NCBI GenBank assembly: GCA_009786045.1
Contig: WQTY01000113.1
Span: forward strand, 1 to 6,849
Length of the DNA stretch: 6,849 nt
Source: Pseudomonadota bacterium
Lineage (GTDB): Bacteria > Myxococcota_A > Bradymonadia > UBA4248
Direction: 5' to 3'
Part shown: positions 1-6,735 of the stretch, in pieces
Layout: the number at the start of each line of letters is the position of its first letter
How positions within the stretch are numbered: position 1 is the first letter of the stretch
Made by a program: the position numbers and the translations under genes
The notes under the pieces: model-generated
Told to the model about the DNA's origin: nothing
Database searches by the model: none
Seen by the model: the letters and a program-made list of their open reading frames with translations, nothing else

Positions 1-135
1 CCAGAATGAGGGGCATGGGGGAGGTTCCTTTGAGTGGGGCGTGAGGGGTTGATAACATGGGGAGAAGGGTGGCCGGGGCAAGCCGCTTTGAGAGGGGGCT
101 GGCTTCAGCAGCAGGGGTGGGAATGTAAGAGCGGT

Positions 136-148
136 TGAAAGCGCTTCA
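136..148. promoter_or_regulatory. LacI-family-like operator palindrome (candidate)
   Basis: The sequence TGAAAGCGCTTCA is a near-palindrome built on the core AAGCGCTT (139-146). It resembles operators of LacI-family sugar regulators, whose usual form TGAAAGCGCTTTCA has one more T; the site is therefore one base short of perfect symmetry. It lies about 70 bases before the start of the coiled-coil gene and upstream of the amylase gene, where a sugar-responsive regulator would make sense. No convincing -35/-10 pair was found beside it, and no regulator gene is in the window. This is a motif match only. Confidence 0.25.
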
Positions 149-160
149 CAAGAGAGGAAT

Positions 161-174
161 CAGATGGTAATCTG
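161..174 (+). other. Small hairpin in leader of coiled-coil gene
   Basis: CAGAT and ATCTG (5-base arms) are separated by GGTA, giving a short stem-loop 45 bases before the chosen start codon at 219. It follows a purine-rich GAGAGGAA stretch (152-159) that looks like a ribosome binding site but is followed only by a three-codon frame (ATG at 164, stop at 173). It may simply be chance. The rest of 1-218 shows no gene that I can support; a gene ending in the first 50 bases is possible but cannot be judged from so little sequence. Confidence 0.2.
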
Positions 175-218
175 AATCTGTGGGGAAGGTGCAACATTTT
201 CTCATTGGGAGAGTGGTT

Positions 219-1139
219 ATGTCAAAAGAATCTTCGTTGGCGGCATCGTTGAACAAACTTTCAGAAATGTCATCCAGTGGCGAGGTGGCGCGCGTCAAGC
301 AGCGCCGCTCGGTGAAGGCCCAGGCGTGGAGCAGTGACGACAATGCATCAAACCTTCTTGGCTGCATTTTGGACGACTCCTCTAAAGATGCAGAGGAAGA
401 GGCACGTCAGCAGGAAGAGGCGCGTCAGCGTGCCACCGAGGATGCACGCCGTCGTCGTGAGTATGAAGAGGATATGAAGCGTCTGGAGGCCGAACGTGAG
501 CTTACTGCGCAGCAGCAGCAGCAGGAAGAGCTGCGCCTGCGCCAGGCGGAGATGCAGGCTCAGCTTCAGCGGCAGAAGGACATTGAGGCTGGTCTTATCG
601 ACCTTGAGGAAGAGGCGCGTCTGGCACGCGAGGAGGAGGCGCGAAAGCGCGCCGAGGCGGAAGCAAAGGCACGCAAAGAGGCTGAGAAGCGTGCCAATGA
701 GTTGTTGTTGAGGGAGCAGCAGGCCGAGATTGAGGCATTGCGTCAGCAGGAAATTCTTGAGCAGTCGCGGCCGAAGCGTTCCAAAGTGCCGTTTATTGCC
801 ATGGCAGCATTGGTGGTGTTGGGGCTTGGCGGTGGGATAGGCTATTATTTGCTCAGTCAGGAGCCTGTCGACATCTATGCCCTCTCGACAGACTATGACT
901 CGCGCAGCATTGGGTTCCTCCCGGAGTCGCTCGACATGGTTTCGATGGAGGTAATGGTCGTCAAGCAGGCGGATGATCCCAAACCCGTGAGGGCGACGAC
1001 TGCGCCGCGTCCGCGTCCTGCGGGTGGAAGTGGAGGTTCGCAGCCAAAGCCTCCCGCTGCAGATACGACACAACCGGGTAAGTCTGGCCTGGATAGCGGC
1101 AAGGGTGGTGGATTGCTTGGTGGCAGGCGCGGCCTGTAA
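219..1139 (+). CDS. Single-pass membrane protein with long cytoplasmic coiled coil and Pro/Gly-rich tail
   Basis: I do not recognise this as a named gene. The 306-residue product has a hydrophilic N-terminus (1-55), a highly charged Glu/Arg/Lys/Gln/Ala coiled coil (about 56-183), a basic stretch PKRSK (185-189), one membrane helix (about 190-212) and an outside part of about 94 residues. That part ends in a Pro-rich (254-288) and then Gly-rich (295-302) tail. The basic residues before the helix place the coiled coil in the cytoplasm and the tail in the periplasm. This architecture loosely recalls TolA/TonB-like proteins, but there the coiled coil follows the membrane helix, so the order here is reversed. 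The ATG at 219 was chosen because GGGAG (207-211) sits 7 bases before it; an in-frame GTG at 180 would add 13 residues but has no well-spaced binding site. The amylase gene starts 125 bases downstream. Function unknown; a scaffold or envelope-linking role is a guess. Confidence 0.8.
   Translation: MSKESSLAASLNKLSEMSSSGEVARVKQRRSVKAQAWSSDDNASNLLGCILDDSSKDAEEEARQQEEARQRATEDARRRREYEEDMKRLEAERELTAQQQQQEELRLRQAEMQAQLQRQKDIEAGLIDLEEEARLAREEEARKRAEAEAKARKEAEKRANELLLREQQAEIEALRQQEILEQSRPKRSKVPFIAMAALVVLGLGGGIGYYLLSQEPVDIYALSTDYDSRSIGFLPESLDMVSMEVMVVKQADDPKPVRATTAPRPRPAGGSGGSQPKPPAADTTQPGKSGLDSGKGGGLLGGRRGL
510..524 (+). repeat. (CAG)5 trinucleotide run
   Basis: Five uninterrupted CAG codons encode Gln98-Gln102 of the coiled-coil protein. 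Such a pure codon run can change length by slippage without breaking the frame. It is short, and Gln-rich coiled coils often carry such runs by composition alone. Confidence 0.7.
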
Positions 1140-1264
1140 GACAGCCTTTGGTTTTTGGGCGAGGCCCTGGCTTGCGCATGTCCCTTTGGCGTTCGCGTCT
1201 GAGGGGCATGTTTGCAGTGGGGATTTTTCGTCATCAGGACGGTAGTTCAGGAAGGGATGCTCGC

Positions 1265-3412
1265 ATGAAGATAACAGTTCGATTGGCTTGTTTGAGCGCG
1301 TTGTTGTGTGTTTCCGGATTGGGTTTGGGGTGTGTGGATGCCACTTCCCTTCCGACAAAGCCCTATGAGAAGGGGATTGAGTTGTCGACGCATGTCGAGG
1401 ACTGGCGGGATGAAGTGATCTACCAGATCATCGTGGATCGCTTCTATGACGGGGACGTCAATAACAACTTCAACGTCGATTCACGCTCAATGTCACGGTA
1501 CCACGGCGGAGACTGGCAGGGGATCATCGACCAATTGGATTACCTTGAGGCGCTTGGGGTGACAACGCTGTGGATATCGCCTGTTGTCAAGAACGTTGAG
1601 GAAGATGCGGGGTTTGCTTCGTACCATGGTTACTGGACGCAGGACTTTCTCAAGCACAACCCGCATTTTGGCGATCTGGCAACGCTTCGCCGGCTCAGCG
1701 ATGCCCTGCATGCCCGGGGGATGAAGCTCATTCTCGACATCGTGACCAATCACGTAGGGCAGGTTTTTTTCTATGACATCAACATGAATGGTCAGCCTGA
1801 TGAGTGGCTGGCCGGGTCAGGCCAGGCCAATCCGGGCTCAGGCCGCGAGGAGCTGATTTGCCGTGGTGAGGGTGTCTCAAGACATTGCATTGTATCTGAC
1901 CTGAGCCGCGTCACAGAGTATGATCCAGACTTTCGTGCAGAGGGGATTAAATCCTATACCAGCATGGGCCTGGCTGGTGACGCCCCCATTATTTTCTTCG
2001 ACATGCCCAGTATCAACCGCGTTGCCCCGGGGCCGCAGAACATCGATCTCAATCGGAATGGCATCATCGACTCTGATATAGAGCGGATGGGGTTTGCCAA
2101 TCCAGACTGGTACCACAGGAAGGGGCGCATCTACAGCTATGATTATCAGCCCAACCAAACCAAGCCTTACATCCATCGTCTGACGAATCCTGATGGAACA
2201 CCCGGCGATTACATCGATCCGGGCCAGGCACGGCTGTACTATCAGAACGATCAGACGCTGCTTGGCGATTTCCCCGGCGGGCTGAAAGATCTGGCCACAG
2301 AGAGGTCAGATGTCCGGCAAGCCCTTATCGCTGTGTTTACCTACTGGATCGACGTCACGAATGCGGATGGTTTCCGAATCGATACGCTCAAACATGTCGA
2401 GTACAGCTTCTGGGAAGAATTTGCCCCGGCGATTCGTGCGCATGCTGCTTCTCGCGGGAAAAAGAACTTCTTCATGTTTGGTGAGGCTTTCGATGGTGAT
2501 GACAATCTTTTGGCGGCTTACAGCCAGAAGGATCAGGTCGATTCGGTCTTTTTGTTCTCACAGAAGTATGCCATTGACCAGGCGTTCATGTGTGCGCCGG
2601 GCAATACGGCGTTAGTGTGTGGTGGGAATGCCTATGGCACATCGGTTCTCTATGGTTGGGATTATACCTGGAATACTGGCGGCCGCCACGCCATGTACAA
2701 CGGGGTGCCTCAGCCAGGAGGTGCTGTCGATTCACAGGGCAACGGCGTTGCGCCTCGCGATTTGCTCGTCAACTTCATCGATAACCACGATGTTGGCCGA
2801 TATCTGTTTTTTCGCAACGATGCCAGGGGGGTAGATTCGCTTAAGAATGCCCTCACGTTTGTCCTTTTGCAACGCGGCATTCCCTGCATCTATTACGGCA
2901 CGGAGCAAGGTTTTATGGGTGGCAATGATCCTGCCAACCGCGAGGACATGTGGGATCCGTCCGCGTCCATTTTTGCACGCAATCCCAACTTTGGCTACGC
3001 CAACTATAAGCCCTTCAACACGGACAATCCCCTGTTTAAGCACATCCGAAAAGTCATCGACGTTCGCAAGGCAGTGCCTGCGCTGCGTCGGGGGACGATG
3101 TTTGGCGATATTTGGCATTCTAACAGAACCACTGGCGATGACGCGGGTATTTTTGCTTTTACGCGCCAGTATGAGGGCAAGAGCGTGGTGGTCGTGGTCA
3201 ATACGCACGAAACGGATATAAAACGTACGCGTGGCACCATCGGTGACGGTATGATGACTGTACCCTGGGCAGGGAGCACGTTGCTTATCGACATTCTCAA
3301 TGACGATAGCTACTCTGTGACTTCAAACGGCGGAAAGGTCGAAGTGGTGGTGCCGCCCATGACGACGCGTGTTCTCATCCCGCAAGAAGATCGGGCAGGA
3401 TACAGGTTCTAG
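1265..3412 (+). CDS. Alpha-amylase family (GH13) lipoprotein
   Basis: This 715-residue protein is predicted to hydrolyse alpha-1,4-glucans such as starch, glycogen or maltodextrins at the cell surface. A signal peptide (1-22) ends at GLGC, with Cys23 as the likely lipidated residue; the -3 position is Gly, so the lipobox is imperfect. The catalytic barrel starts with VIYQIIVDRFYDGD (51-64), like the calcium site of CGTase-type enzymes. GH13 signatures follow: DIVTNH (158-163), GFRIDTLKH (369-377; nucleophile Asp373, Arg371), FGEAF (405-409; acid/base Glu407) and FIDNHD (504-509; Asp509). GIPCIYYGTEQ (538-548) is also typical. Domain B (about 164-340) is long and carries Asp/Asn calcium-loop-like motifs. 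Residues from about 610 onward form the C-terminal beta domain. The ATG at 1265 fits the signal peptide and has AGGAAGGG (1249-1256) 8 bases before it; longer in-frame starts at 1148 and 1178 would bury the signal peptide. Exact specificity (endo-amylase, maltogenic or transferase) cannot be read from sequence. Confidence 0.93.
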   Translation: MKITVRLACLSALLCVSGLGLGCVDATSLPTKPYEKGIELSTHVEDWRDEVIYQIIVDRFYDGDVNNNFNVDSRSMSRYHGGDWQGIIDQLDYLEALGVTTLWISPVVKNVEEDAGFASYHGYWTQDFLKHNPHFGDLATLRRLSDALHARGMKLILDIVTNHVGQVFFYDINMNGQPDEWLAGSGQANPGSGREELICRGEGVSRHCIVSDLSRVTEYDPDFRAEGIKSYTSMGLAGDAPIIFFDMPSINRVAPGPQNIDLNRNGIIDSDIERMGFANPDWYHRKGRIYSYDYQPNQTKPYIHRLTNPDGTPGDYIDPGQARLYYQNDQTLLGDFPGGLKDLATERSDVRQALIAVFTYWIDVTNADGFRIDTLKHVEYSFWEEFAPAIRAHAASRGKKNFFMFGEAFDGDDNLLAAYSQKDQVDSVFLFSQKYAIDQAFMCAPGNTALVCGGNAYGTSVLYGWDYTWNTGGRHAMYNGVPQPGGAVDSQGNGVAPRDLLVNFIDNHDVGRYLFFRNDARGVDSLKNALTFVLLQRGIPCIYYGTEQGFMGGNDPANREDMWDPSASIFARNPNFGYANYKPFNTDNPLFKHIRKVIDVRKAVPALRRGTMFGDIWHSNRTTGDDAGIFAFTRQYEGKSVVVVVNTHETDIKRTRGTIGDGMMTVPWAGSTLLIDILNDDSYSVTSNGGKVEVVVPPMTTRVLIPQEDRAGYRF

Positions 3413-3453
3413 ATTGGGCAGGATGTGGGGGAATGAAAAGTTTAGAGCGTCGG

Positions 3454-3484
3454 GCAGTGGATGGGTTTGAACACCACCCACTGC
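3454..3484 (+). other. Hairpin after amylase gene
   Basis: GCAGTGGATGG (3454-3464) pairs with CCACCCACTGC (3474-3484) in an 11-base stem with one A-C mismatch and a 9-base loop, starting 42 bases after the amylase stop codon. It is not followed by a T-run, so it is not a canonical intrinsic terminator. It could slow or protect the transcript end, or act between the amylase and the next gene. Confidence 0.4.
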
Positions 3485-3575
3485 TCTGTCTGCAAAACCA
3501 CCGCTTTTTGATGCGCTTGGGGTACGGGTGTATTGTACTTTCGTCGAGAAGGAAGTGCACGCATCGGTGGATGGG

Positions 3576-3603
3576 TTGAATTCTGCTGGCGAATCGCTAT
3601 AGA
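3576..3603 (+). promoter_or_regulatory. Candidate sigma70-type promoter for the repeat lipoprotein
   Basis: TTGAAT (3576-3581) and TATAGA (3598-3603) are separated by 16 bases, each matching four of six consensus positions. A transcript would start near 3610, just ahead of the purine-rich binding site GAAGAGGAA (3632-3640) of the gene at 3643. A second, weaker pair, TTGATG (3508-3513) and TATTGT (3531-3536) with 17 bases between, lies upstream. This suggests that the lipoprotein gene can be transcribed separately from the amylase gene. It is a consensus match only. Confidence 0.3.
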
Positions 3604-3642
3604 TCGCCGAAAGCTGGTGGTTGGCCTGCCTGAAGAGGAAAT

Positions 3643-5334
3643 ATGAGAATTTGCTCCACACTGGGATTGCCCATCATTCTGATCTTTGCATTTGTTGCGG
3701 GGTGTGAGGCTTTGCCTTCGGATACTGTCTTCCAGAAGCTGGCCTCTGGCGAAGATATTGCCTGTTCCGCAAAACGCGGATGTGATGCGTCCAGGCAGTG
3801 TTTGGCAGAGCGTTGTGTAGGTGTGTCTTCGGCTTCCATGCCTTTGGTGATGCGGTTCACCTACCCTGAAGCTTTGCATGCACCTGTCGTTGTGCAGGGC
3901 GAATTTCAACCGGGACAATCCTTTGGCACGTTTTTGCAGCCGGCATTGGTTGCTGCTGCCATTCAGGTAAAATATCACGATGTGCCTGTGGCGGGCGTGG
4001 CCACTTTCCTTTCGCGTACCGGATCCGCTGCGCTTGATTATACTCAGACGGTGGAGCTGATGCGGGACACCGATGCCAATGCGGCAGCCCGGCTGAATTT
4101 GGTGCCCGGCCAATATGATGTGATTGTCTCTCCTTCCAATATGGCGAACCAGTACAATTACCCAACCATGGTCTTTTACGGCATTGAGGTGAAGCCCGGG
4201 CATGACATGGTGTCTCTCGACGTGGAAACTGGTGCCGAAGCAACGCGCTTTCCCGAAGAGAGTTATTGGGGGGGGCGTGTGACGGGAATCATTGAGCTGA
4301 GCGGCATCGACGATTCGGAGTTTGTGGGCGAAATCGGTTTGCGTCTTCAGGAGGTCGATGCCCCGGCATCTTCAGCGACGTTCCCGATTTGTCGTGACGG
4401 GCGCTGCACAGCTTATTACGAGCTGCTCTTGCCGCCACAACGCTATGATGTCGAACGCATTTACGATGTTCAGGTAATCCTTAAGCCAACGCCCAGACTG
4501 ACAATCACAAAGAAACTCTCTTTTGTGAGCTTGGGCCTGTCTTCCGACTTTCAGGAAAAATACTATAGCTTTGTGCTTTCGCCCATGGCAGTCGATGCTC
4601 TGGCGGCACAAACCATCACAGGGCGTTTGCACTCAGCGGCCGGACTTTCAAGCGGCAAGGCATCGGTCGCGGTCGCCTGCCAAAGCAGGAGCAAGGACAT
4701 GCGCTGGTTTTCGACGGCGCATGAGGTGACCGATGCACATGGGCACTTCACTGTCGACATGCCGGTGTTGCCGGATTCTGATGATGTGACATGCAAGGGG
4801 GAGGTTATTTTTGATCAGGCGAATGCACATGGCTCAATGGCAGCGGTTCCTTTGCAGTGGGAAGAGAACAGCATTGCCATTGAGATTTACCCAAAGGCCG
4901 TTTATAGCGGCATCGTGACTTCGGCGGAAGGCAAACCTGTCAGAGATGCCAGAGTGACGGCAAAGCCCGTCGAGGCCTCTATGGGAACGCTGGAGACGAC
5001 AACAAATGACAAGGGATATTTTAGTCTGAAGCTTGACACGATGGCCTATGAGGTATTGTTCGAACCCCCGGCACGCACGGGGATGCCCAGCCACCGCCAG
5101 ATGCTGTCCAGGCAGGTTGAACCTCGCGAAAAAGAGAGCATTGTTCTGAAACGGCCTGACATGATTTATGGTCAGTGCATGGATAGCAGCGGCAAGCCGA
5201 TTTCCGGTGTTTGGGTGGATGCGTTTTGGATGGATTCCTTGGGTGAACTTCATCAGCTGGCCAGCGGGCAATCTGATGACGATGGCCTTTTCAGGCTTTT
5301 TGTTGTGCCCACCGACTCGCTTGTGGGAATGTGA
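3643..5334 (+). CDS. Surface lipoprotein with carboxypeptidase-regulatory-like beta-sandwich repeats
   Basis: The 563-residue product begins with a signal peptide whose lipobox VAGC makes Cys21 the likely lipidated residue. A short Cys-rich stretch follows (Cys41, 47, 53, 58), probably disulfide-bonded. The remainder reads as about five beta-sandwich units starting near residues 82, 209, 324, 420 and 508. Unit 4 (GIVTSAEGKPVRDARV, 423-438, then DKGYFSL, 456-462) and unit 5 (GKPISGVWVDA, 517-527, then DDDGLFRLFV, 545-554) fit the CarboxypepD_reg/Cna-B-like pattern well; units 1-3 are more divergent. Such domains are usually structural or ligand-binding and not enzymatic. The ATG at 3643 has GAAGAGGAA (3632-3640) just before it, closely spaced. 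The protein ends abruptly in unit 5, about 40 residues short of unit 4's length, which hints at truncation or frameshift. Placement after the amylase suggests a shared envelope role, but a binding partner cannot be named. Confidence 0.85.
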   Translation: MRICSTLGLPIILIFAFVAGCEALPSDTVFQKLASGEDIACSAKRGCDASRQCLAERCVGVSSASMPLVMRFTYPEALHAPVVVQGEFQPGQSFGTFLQPALVAAAIQVKYHDVPVAGVATFLSRTGSAALDYTQTVELMRDTDANAAARLNLVPGQYDVIVSPSNMANQYNYPTMVFYGIEVKPGHDMVSLDVETGAEATRFPEESYWGGRVTGIIELSGIDDSEFVGEIGLRLQEVDAPASSATFPICRDGRCTAYYELLLPPQRYDVERIYDVQVILKPTPRLTITKKLSFVSLGLSSDFQEKYYSFVLSPMAVDALAAQTITGRLHSAAGLSSGKASVAVACQSRSKDMRWFSTAHEVTDAHGHFTVDMPVLPDSDDVTCKGEVIFDQANAHGSMAAVPLQWEENSIAIEIYPKAVYSGIVTSAEGKPVRDARVTAKPVEASMGTLETTTNDKGYFSLKLDTMAYEVLFEPPARTGMPSHRQMLSRQVEPREKESIVLKRPDMIYGQCMDSSGKPISGVWVDAFWMDSLGELHQLASGQSDDDGLFRLFVVPTDSLVGM

Positions 5335-5508
5335 TATCTTCCAACTGACGACAAGTTTTTGCCCATGTGATAAGGTCTGATTCCGTTTTCGTAGCGTGCT
5401 CGTGTCATACTCCTGACCGCAGCAATAAGAAGGCCGCTTCTGCATCATCCTCTGTTCGCAATGATGGGCAGATGGCTAAAAACAATACACTTCGCCCTCT
5501 ATCCACAG

Positions 5509-5525
5509 GCAATGCGCAGCATTGC
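5509..5525. other. Hairpin in convergent intergenic region
   Basis: GCAATG (5509-5514) and CATTGC (5520-5525) form a 6-base stem with the loop CGCAG. It stands 7 bases before the larger 22-base palindrome, between the convergent lipoprotein and sheath-like genes. No T-run follows on either strand. Apart from these two hairpins I see no gene in 5335-5565; the open frames there have no protein-like features. Confidence 0.45.
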
Positions 5526-5532
5526 AGGGGGT

Positions 5533-5554
5533 GTGGGGGAACGCGTTCCCCCAC
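5533..5554. repeat. Perfect 22-base palindrome downstream of sheath-like gene
   Basis: The arms GTGGGGGAACG and CGTTCCCCCAC are exact reverse complements with no spacer. On the - strand the order is stop codon of the sheath-like gene (5568-5566), a run of seven T (5562-5556), then this hairpin. On the + strand it is followed by A, not T. The T-run therefore precedes the stem in the - strand transcript, the wrong order for an intrinsic terminator. It may still act as a transcript-end structure for the converging genes, or be a copy of a dispersed palindromic repeat related to the hairpin at 6721-6735. Confidence 0.75.
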
Positions 5555-5565
5555 GAAAAAAATAA

Positions 5566-6597
5566 CTATTTCACGCGCAGTGTTCTGAATTTCACCTGAC
5601 GGACGCGTTGCGCAAAAGCGATGAGGATTTCCACGACGGGGACAGTGGGCGATCCCCAGGATGCCGTCTCCTCGTCGCATCGAACGTGAAATTTGGTGAT
5701 GAAACCACGCGATTGCGCGTCGCGCAGGACAGATGTTGCCGTGCGCGTCAGCGTCGACCAGAGGGCAGCATTGTTGGCAGTCGCCTGCGCGAGGACATCG
5801 TTGCAGCGAAGCTCAATTTGCGCCAGCAGCATGGCCTCGATGGCGGCTTCGTCGCGCTCGATCTTGGCCTGCCTGGGATCCTGGGTGGGTGGTTCTGGAA
5901 GAAGAGGAAGGCCCATGACGTCTTCAAAATGAGCCGTTTGTGGAGGCTCTGTGTACAGATCGGGTCGGAGTTTGATGAGGACGGCACGCTTGCCGGAAGC
6001 GATCATGGTTTCGACGCCGCCCTCGGCCAGCGCCAGGGCATCGTCAAGGCGAAGGGTATCGGCATCATGAACCCCTCGCAGGTGGGGCGCGATACCAAGG
6101 CTCAGGGCTGGCATGAGGCAAGAAGGCGGCAAAACCTCCGGCGCCCGGCGCCCTGGCGTGTGCGTCAAAACCCACGGGTAGGCATAAGCTGCAAAAGGCG
6201 GAAGTGCCTTTTGCCAGTCGATGAGCTGGTCGATATCCGCCCCGCGCGGAGGGTCGAGGAACAGGCGAAACGCAAAATCGGCAGACAGGCTGGCGCAGGC
6301 ATCCAGCAGTGCCTTTTCGACCGATGGGGCATGGACGCCTGGCATGATGAGGGCATCGAATGGGCCTGCCGCCATGAGCGCCTCCACCCCACCACGCACG
6401 CTCTCCCCCTCCGTTGCCACGATATCCTTTGCCAGGACTCGCTCGAAGCCATTCATCGTGGCATGGCATGCTGCATGACCCACAAGGTAGCTCTCCTGCT
6501 CGATCATGCCGCAAAGCTGCTGAAATTTGGCAAACGTGTCGACGCGTACGACGCGCCTTGGGTGCGTGGGGATATATCCGAGAATGGCAAGAATCAT
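5566..6597 (-). CDS. Divergent phage-tail-sheath-like protein
   Basis: The 343-residue product resembles contractile tail sheath proteins in the order and spacing of its weak motifs, judged by eye. These are LIMPGVHAPSVEKALLDAC (83-101), as in sheaths where a conserved P-G precedes a call to subunit residues; LFLDPPRG (112-119); AAYAYPWV (136-143) followed by LPPS (156-159); SGKRAVLIKLRPDL (201-214), at the place of the usual W-G-A-R-T-L; and a C-terminal part with NNAALW (275-280), RGFITKFHVRCDEETAS (297-313) and a hydrophobic strand (319-329). Sheaths polymerise around a tube and contract to drive it into a membrane. This one is short for the family, and the usual APAN motif is missing. ATG at 6597 was chosen; its ribosome site is weak (GTGAG). 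A TTG at 6687 would add 30 residues of unconvincing sequence. No tube, baseplate or ATPase gene is visible. It could be a phage remnant, part of an extracellular injection system, or a repurposed sheath fold. Confidence 0.6.
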   Translation of the reverse strand: MILAILGYIPTHPRRVVRVDTFAKFQQLCGMIEQESYLVGHAACHATMNGFERVLAKDIVATEGESVRGGVEALMAAGPFDALIMPGVHAPSVEKALLDACASLSADFAFRLFLDPPRGADIDQLIDWQKALPPFAAYAYPWVLTHTPGRRAPEVLPPSCLMPALSLGIAPHLRGVHDADTLRLDDALALAEGGVETMIASGKRAVLIKLRPDLYTEPPQTAHFEDVMGLPLLPEPPTQDPRQAKIERDEAAIEAMLLAQIELRCNDVLAQATANNAALWSTLTRTATSVLRDAQSRGFITKFHVRCDEETASWGSPTVPVVEILIAFAQRVRQVKFRTLRVK

Positions 6598-6623
6598 GAT
6601 ACGCTCACTATGACTCGAAGTGG

Positions 6624-6658
6624 TTTTAGGGGCAAAAGCAGGCAACTGTCGCCTAAAA
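6624..6658. promoter_or_regulatory. Inverted repeat upstream of sheath-like gene (operator candidate)
   Basis: TTTTAGG (6624-6630) and CCTAAAA (6652-6658) are exact 7-base inverted arms 28 bases apart centre to centre, slightly under three helical turns, starting 27 bases before the sheath-like gene. On the - strand, TTGCCC and CATAGT separated by 17 bases lie partly within this element and could be a weak promoter, which would start transcription almost at the ATG. The arrangement fits a repressor site, but no regulator is known. Confidence 0.25.
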
Positions 6659-6720
6659 GACAGATAACCGCATGTGGCGCGAGACAAAAGGACAAAACAT
6701 CATCGTCGACTTTTGTTTTT

Positions 6721-6735
6721 GGGGGCAACGCCCCC
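6721..6735. repeat. G/C hairpin next to a T-run
   Basis: GGGGGC (6721-6726) and GCCCCC (6730-6735) are exact inverted arms around AAC. On the + strand the T-rich stretch TTTTGTTTTT (6711-6720) comes directly before the stem, so it is not an intrinsic terminator for the + strand, and on the - strand an A-run follows, which also does not fit. The outer sequence CCCCCTGC (6731-6738) is the reverse complement of GCAGGGGG (5524-5531) beside the palindrome on the other side of the sheath-like gene. Confidence 0.7.

Noticed and set aside
1157..1167. GGGC-GAG-GCCC stem after a T-rich stretch, 17 bases downstream of the coiled-coil gene.
   Set aside because: The stem is only four bases and no T-run follows. 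It resembles the reversed T-run/hairpin order seen elsewhere, but it is too weak to call.
348..1358. A 336-codon open frame on the - strand opposite the coiled-coil gene.
   Set aside because: It is an antisense shadow of a low-complexity, stop-poor coding region. The translation is Leu-rich and low complexity, and the + strand frame has a good ribosome site and a coherent domain layout.
3433..3579. A 48-codon + strand frame starting with ATG after the amylase gene, with AGGA 9 bases before it.
   Set aside because: Its translation has no membrane, signal or family features, and it spans the hairpin and direct repeat, so it looks like chance reading of an intergenic region. It cannot be fully excluded.
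3442..4203. A 253-codon open frame on the - strand opposite the repeat lipoprotein start.
   Set aside because: The + strand frame has a lipoprotein signal peptide and repeat domains. The antisense frame has no recognisable family features and extends into the intergenic region.
5499..5507. CTATCCACA, 8 of 9 matches to a DnaA box.
   Set aside because: It is a single site without an AT-rich unwinding stretch, a cluster of boxes or dnaA/dnaN genes, so it does not support an origin.
5405..5680. A 91-codon - strand frame overlapping the 3' end of the sheath-like gene and the palindrome.
   Set aside because: It overlaps a better-supported gene in another frame, runs through the palindrome and shows no motifs.
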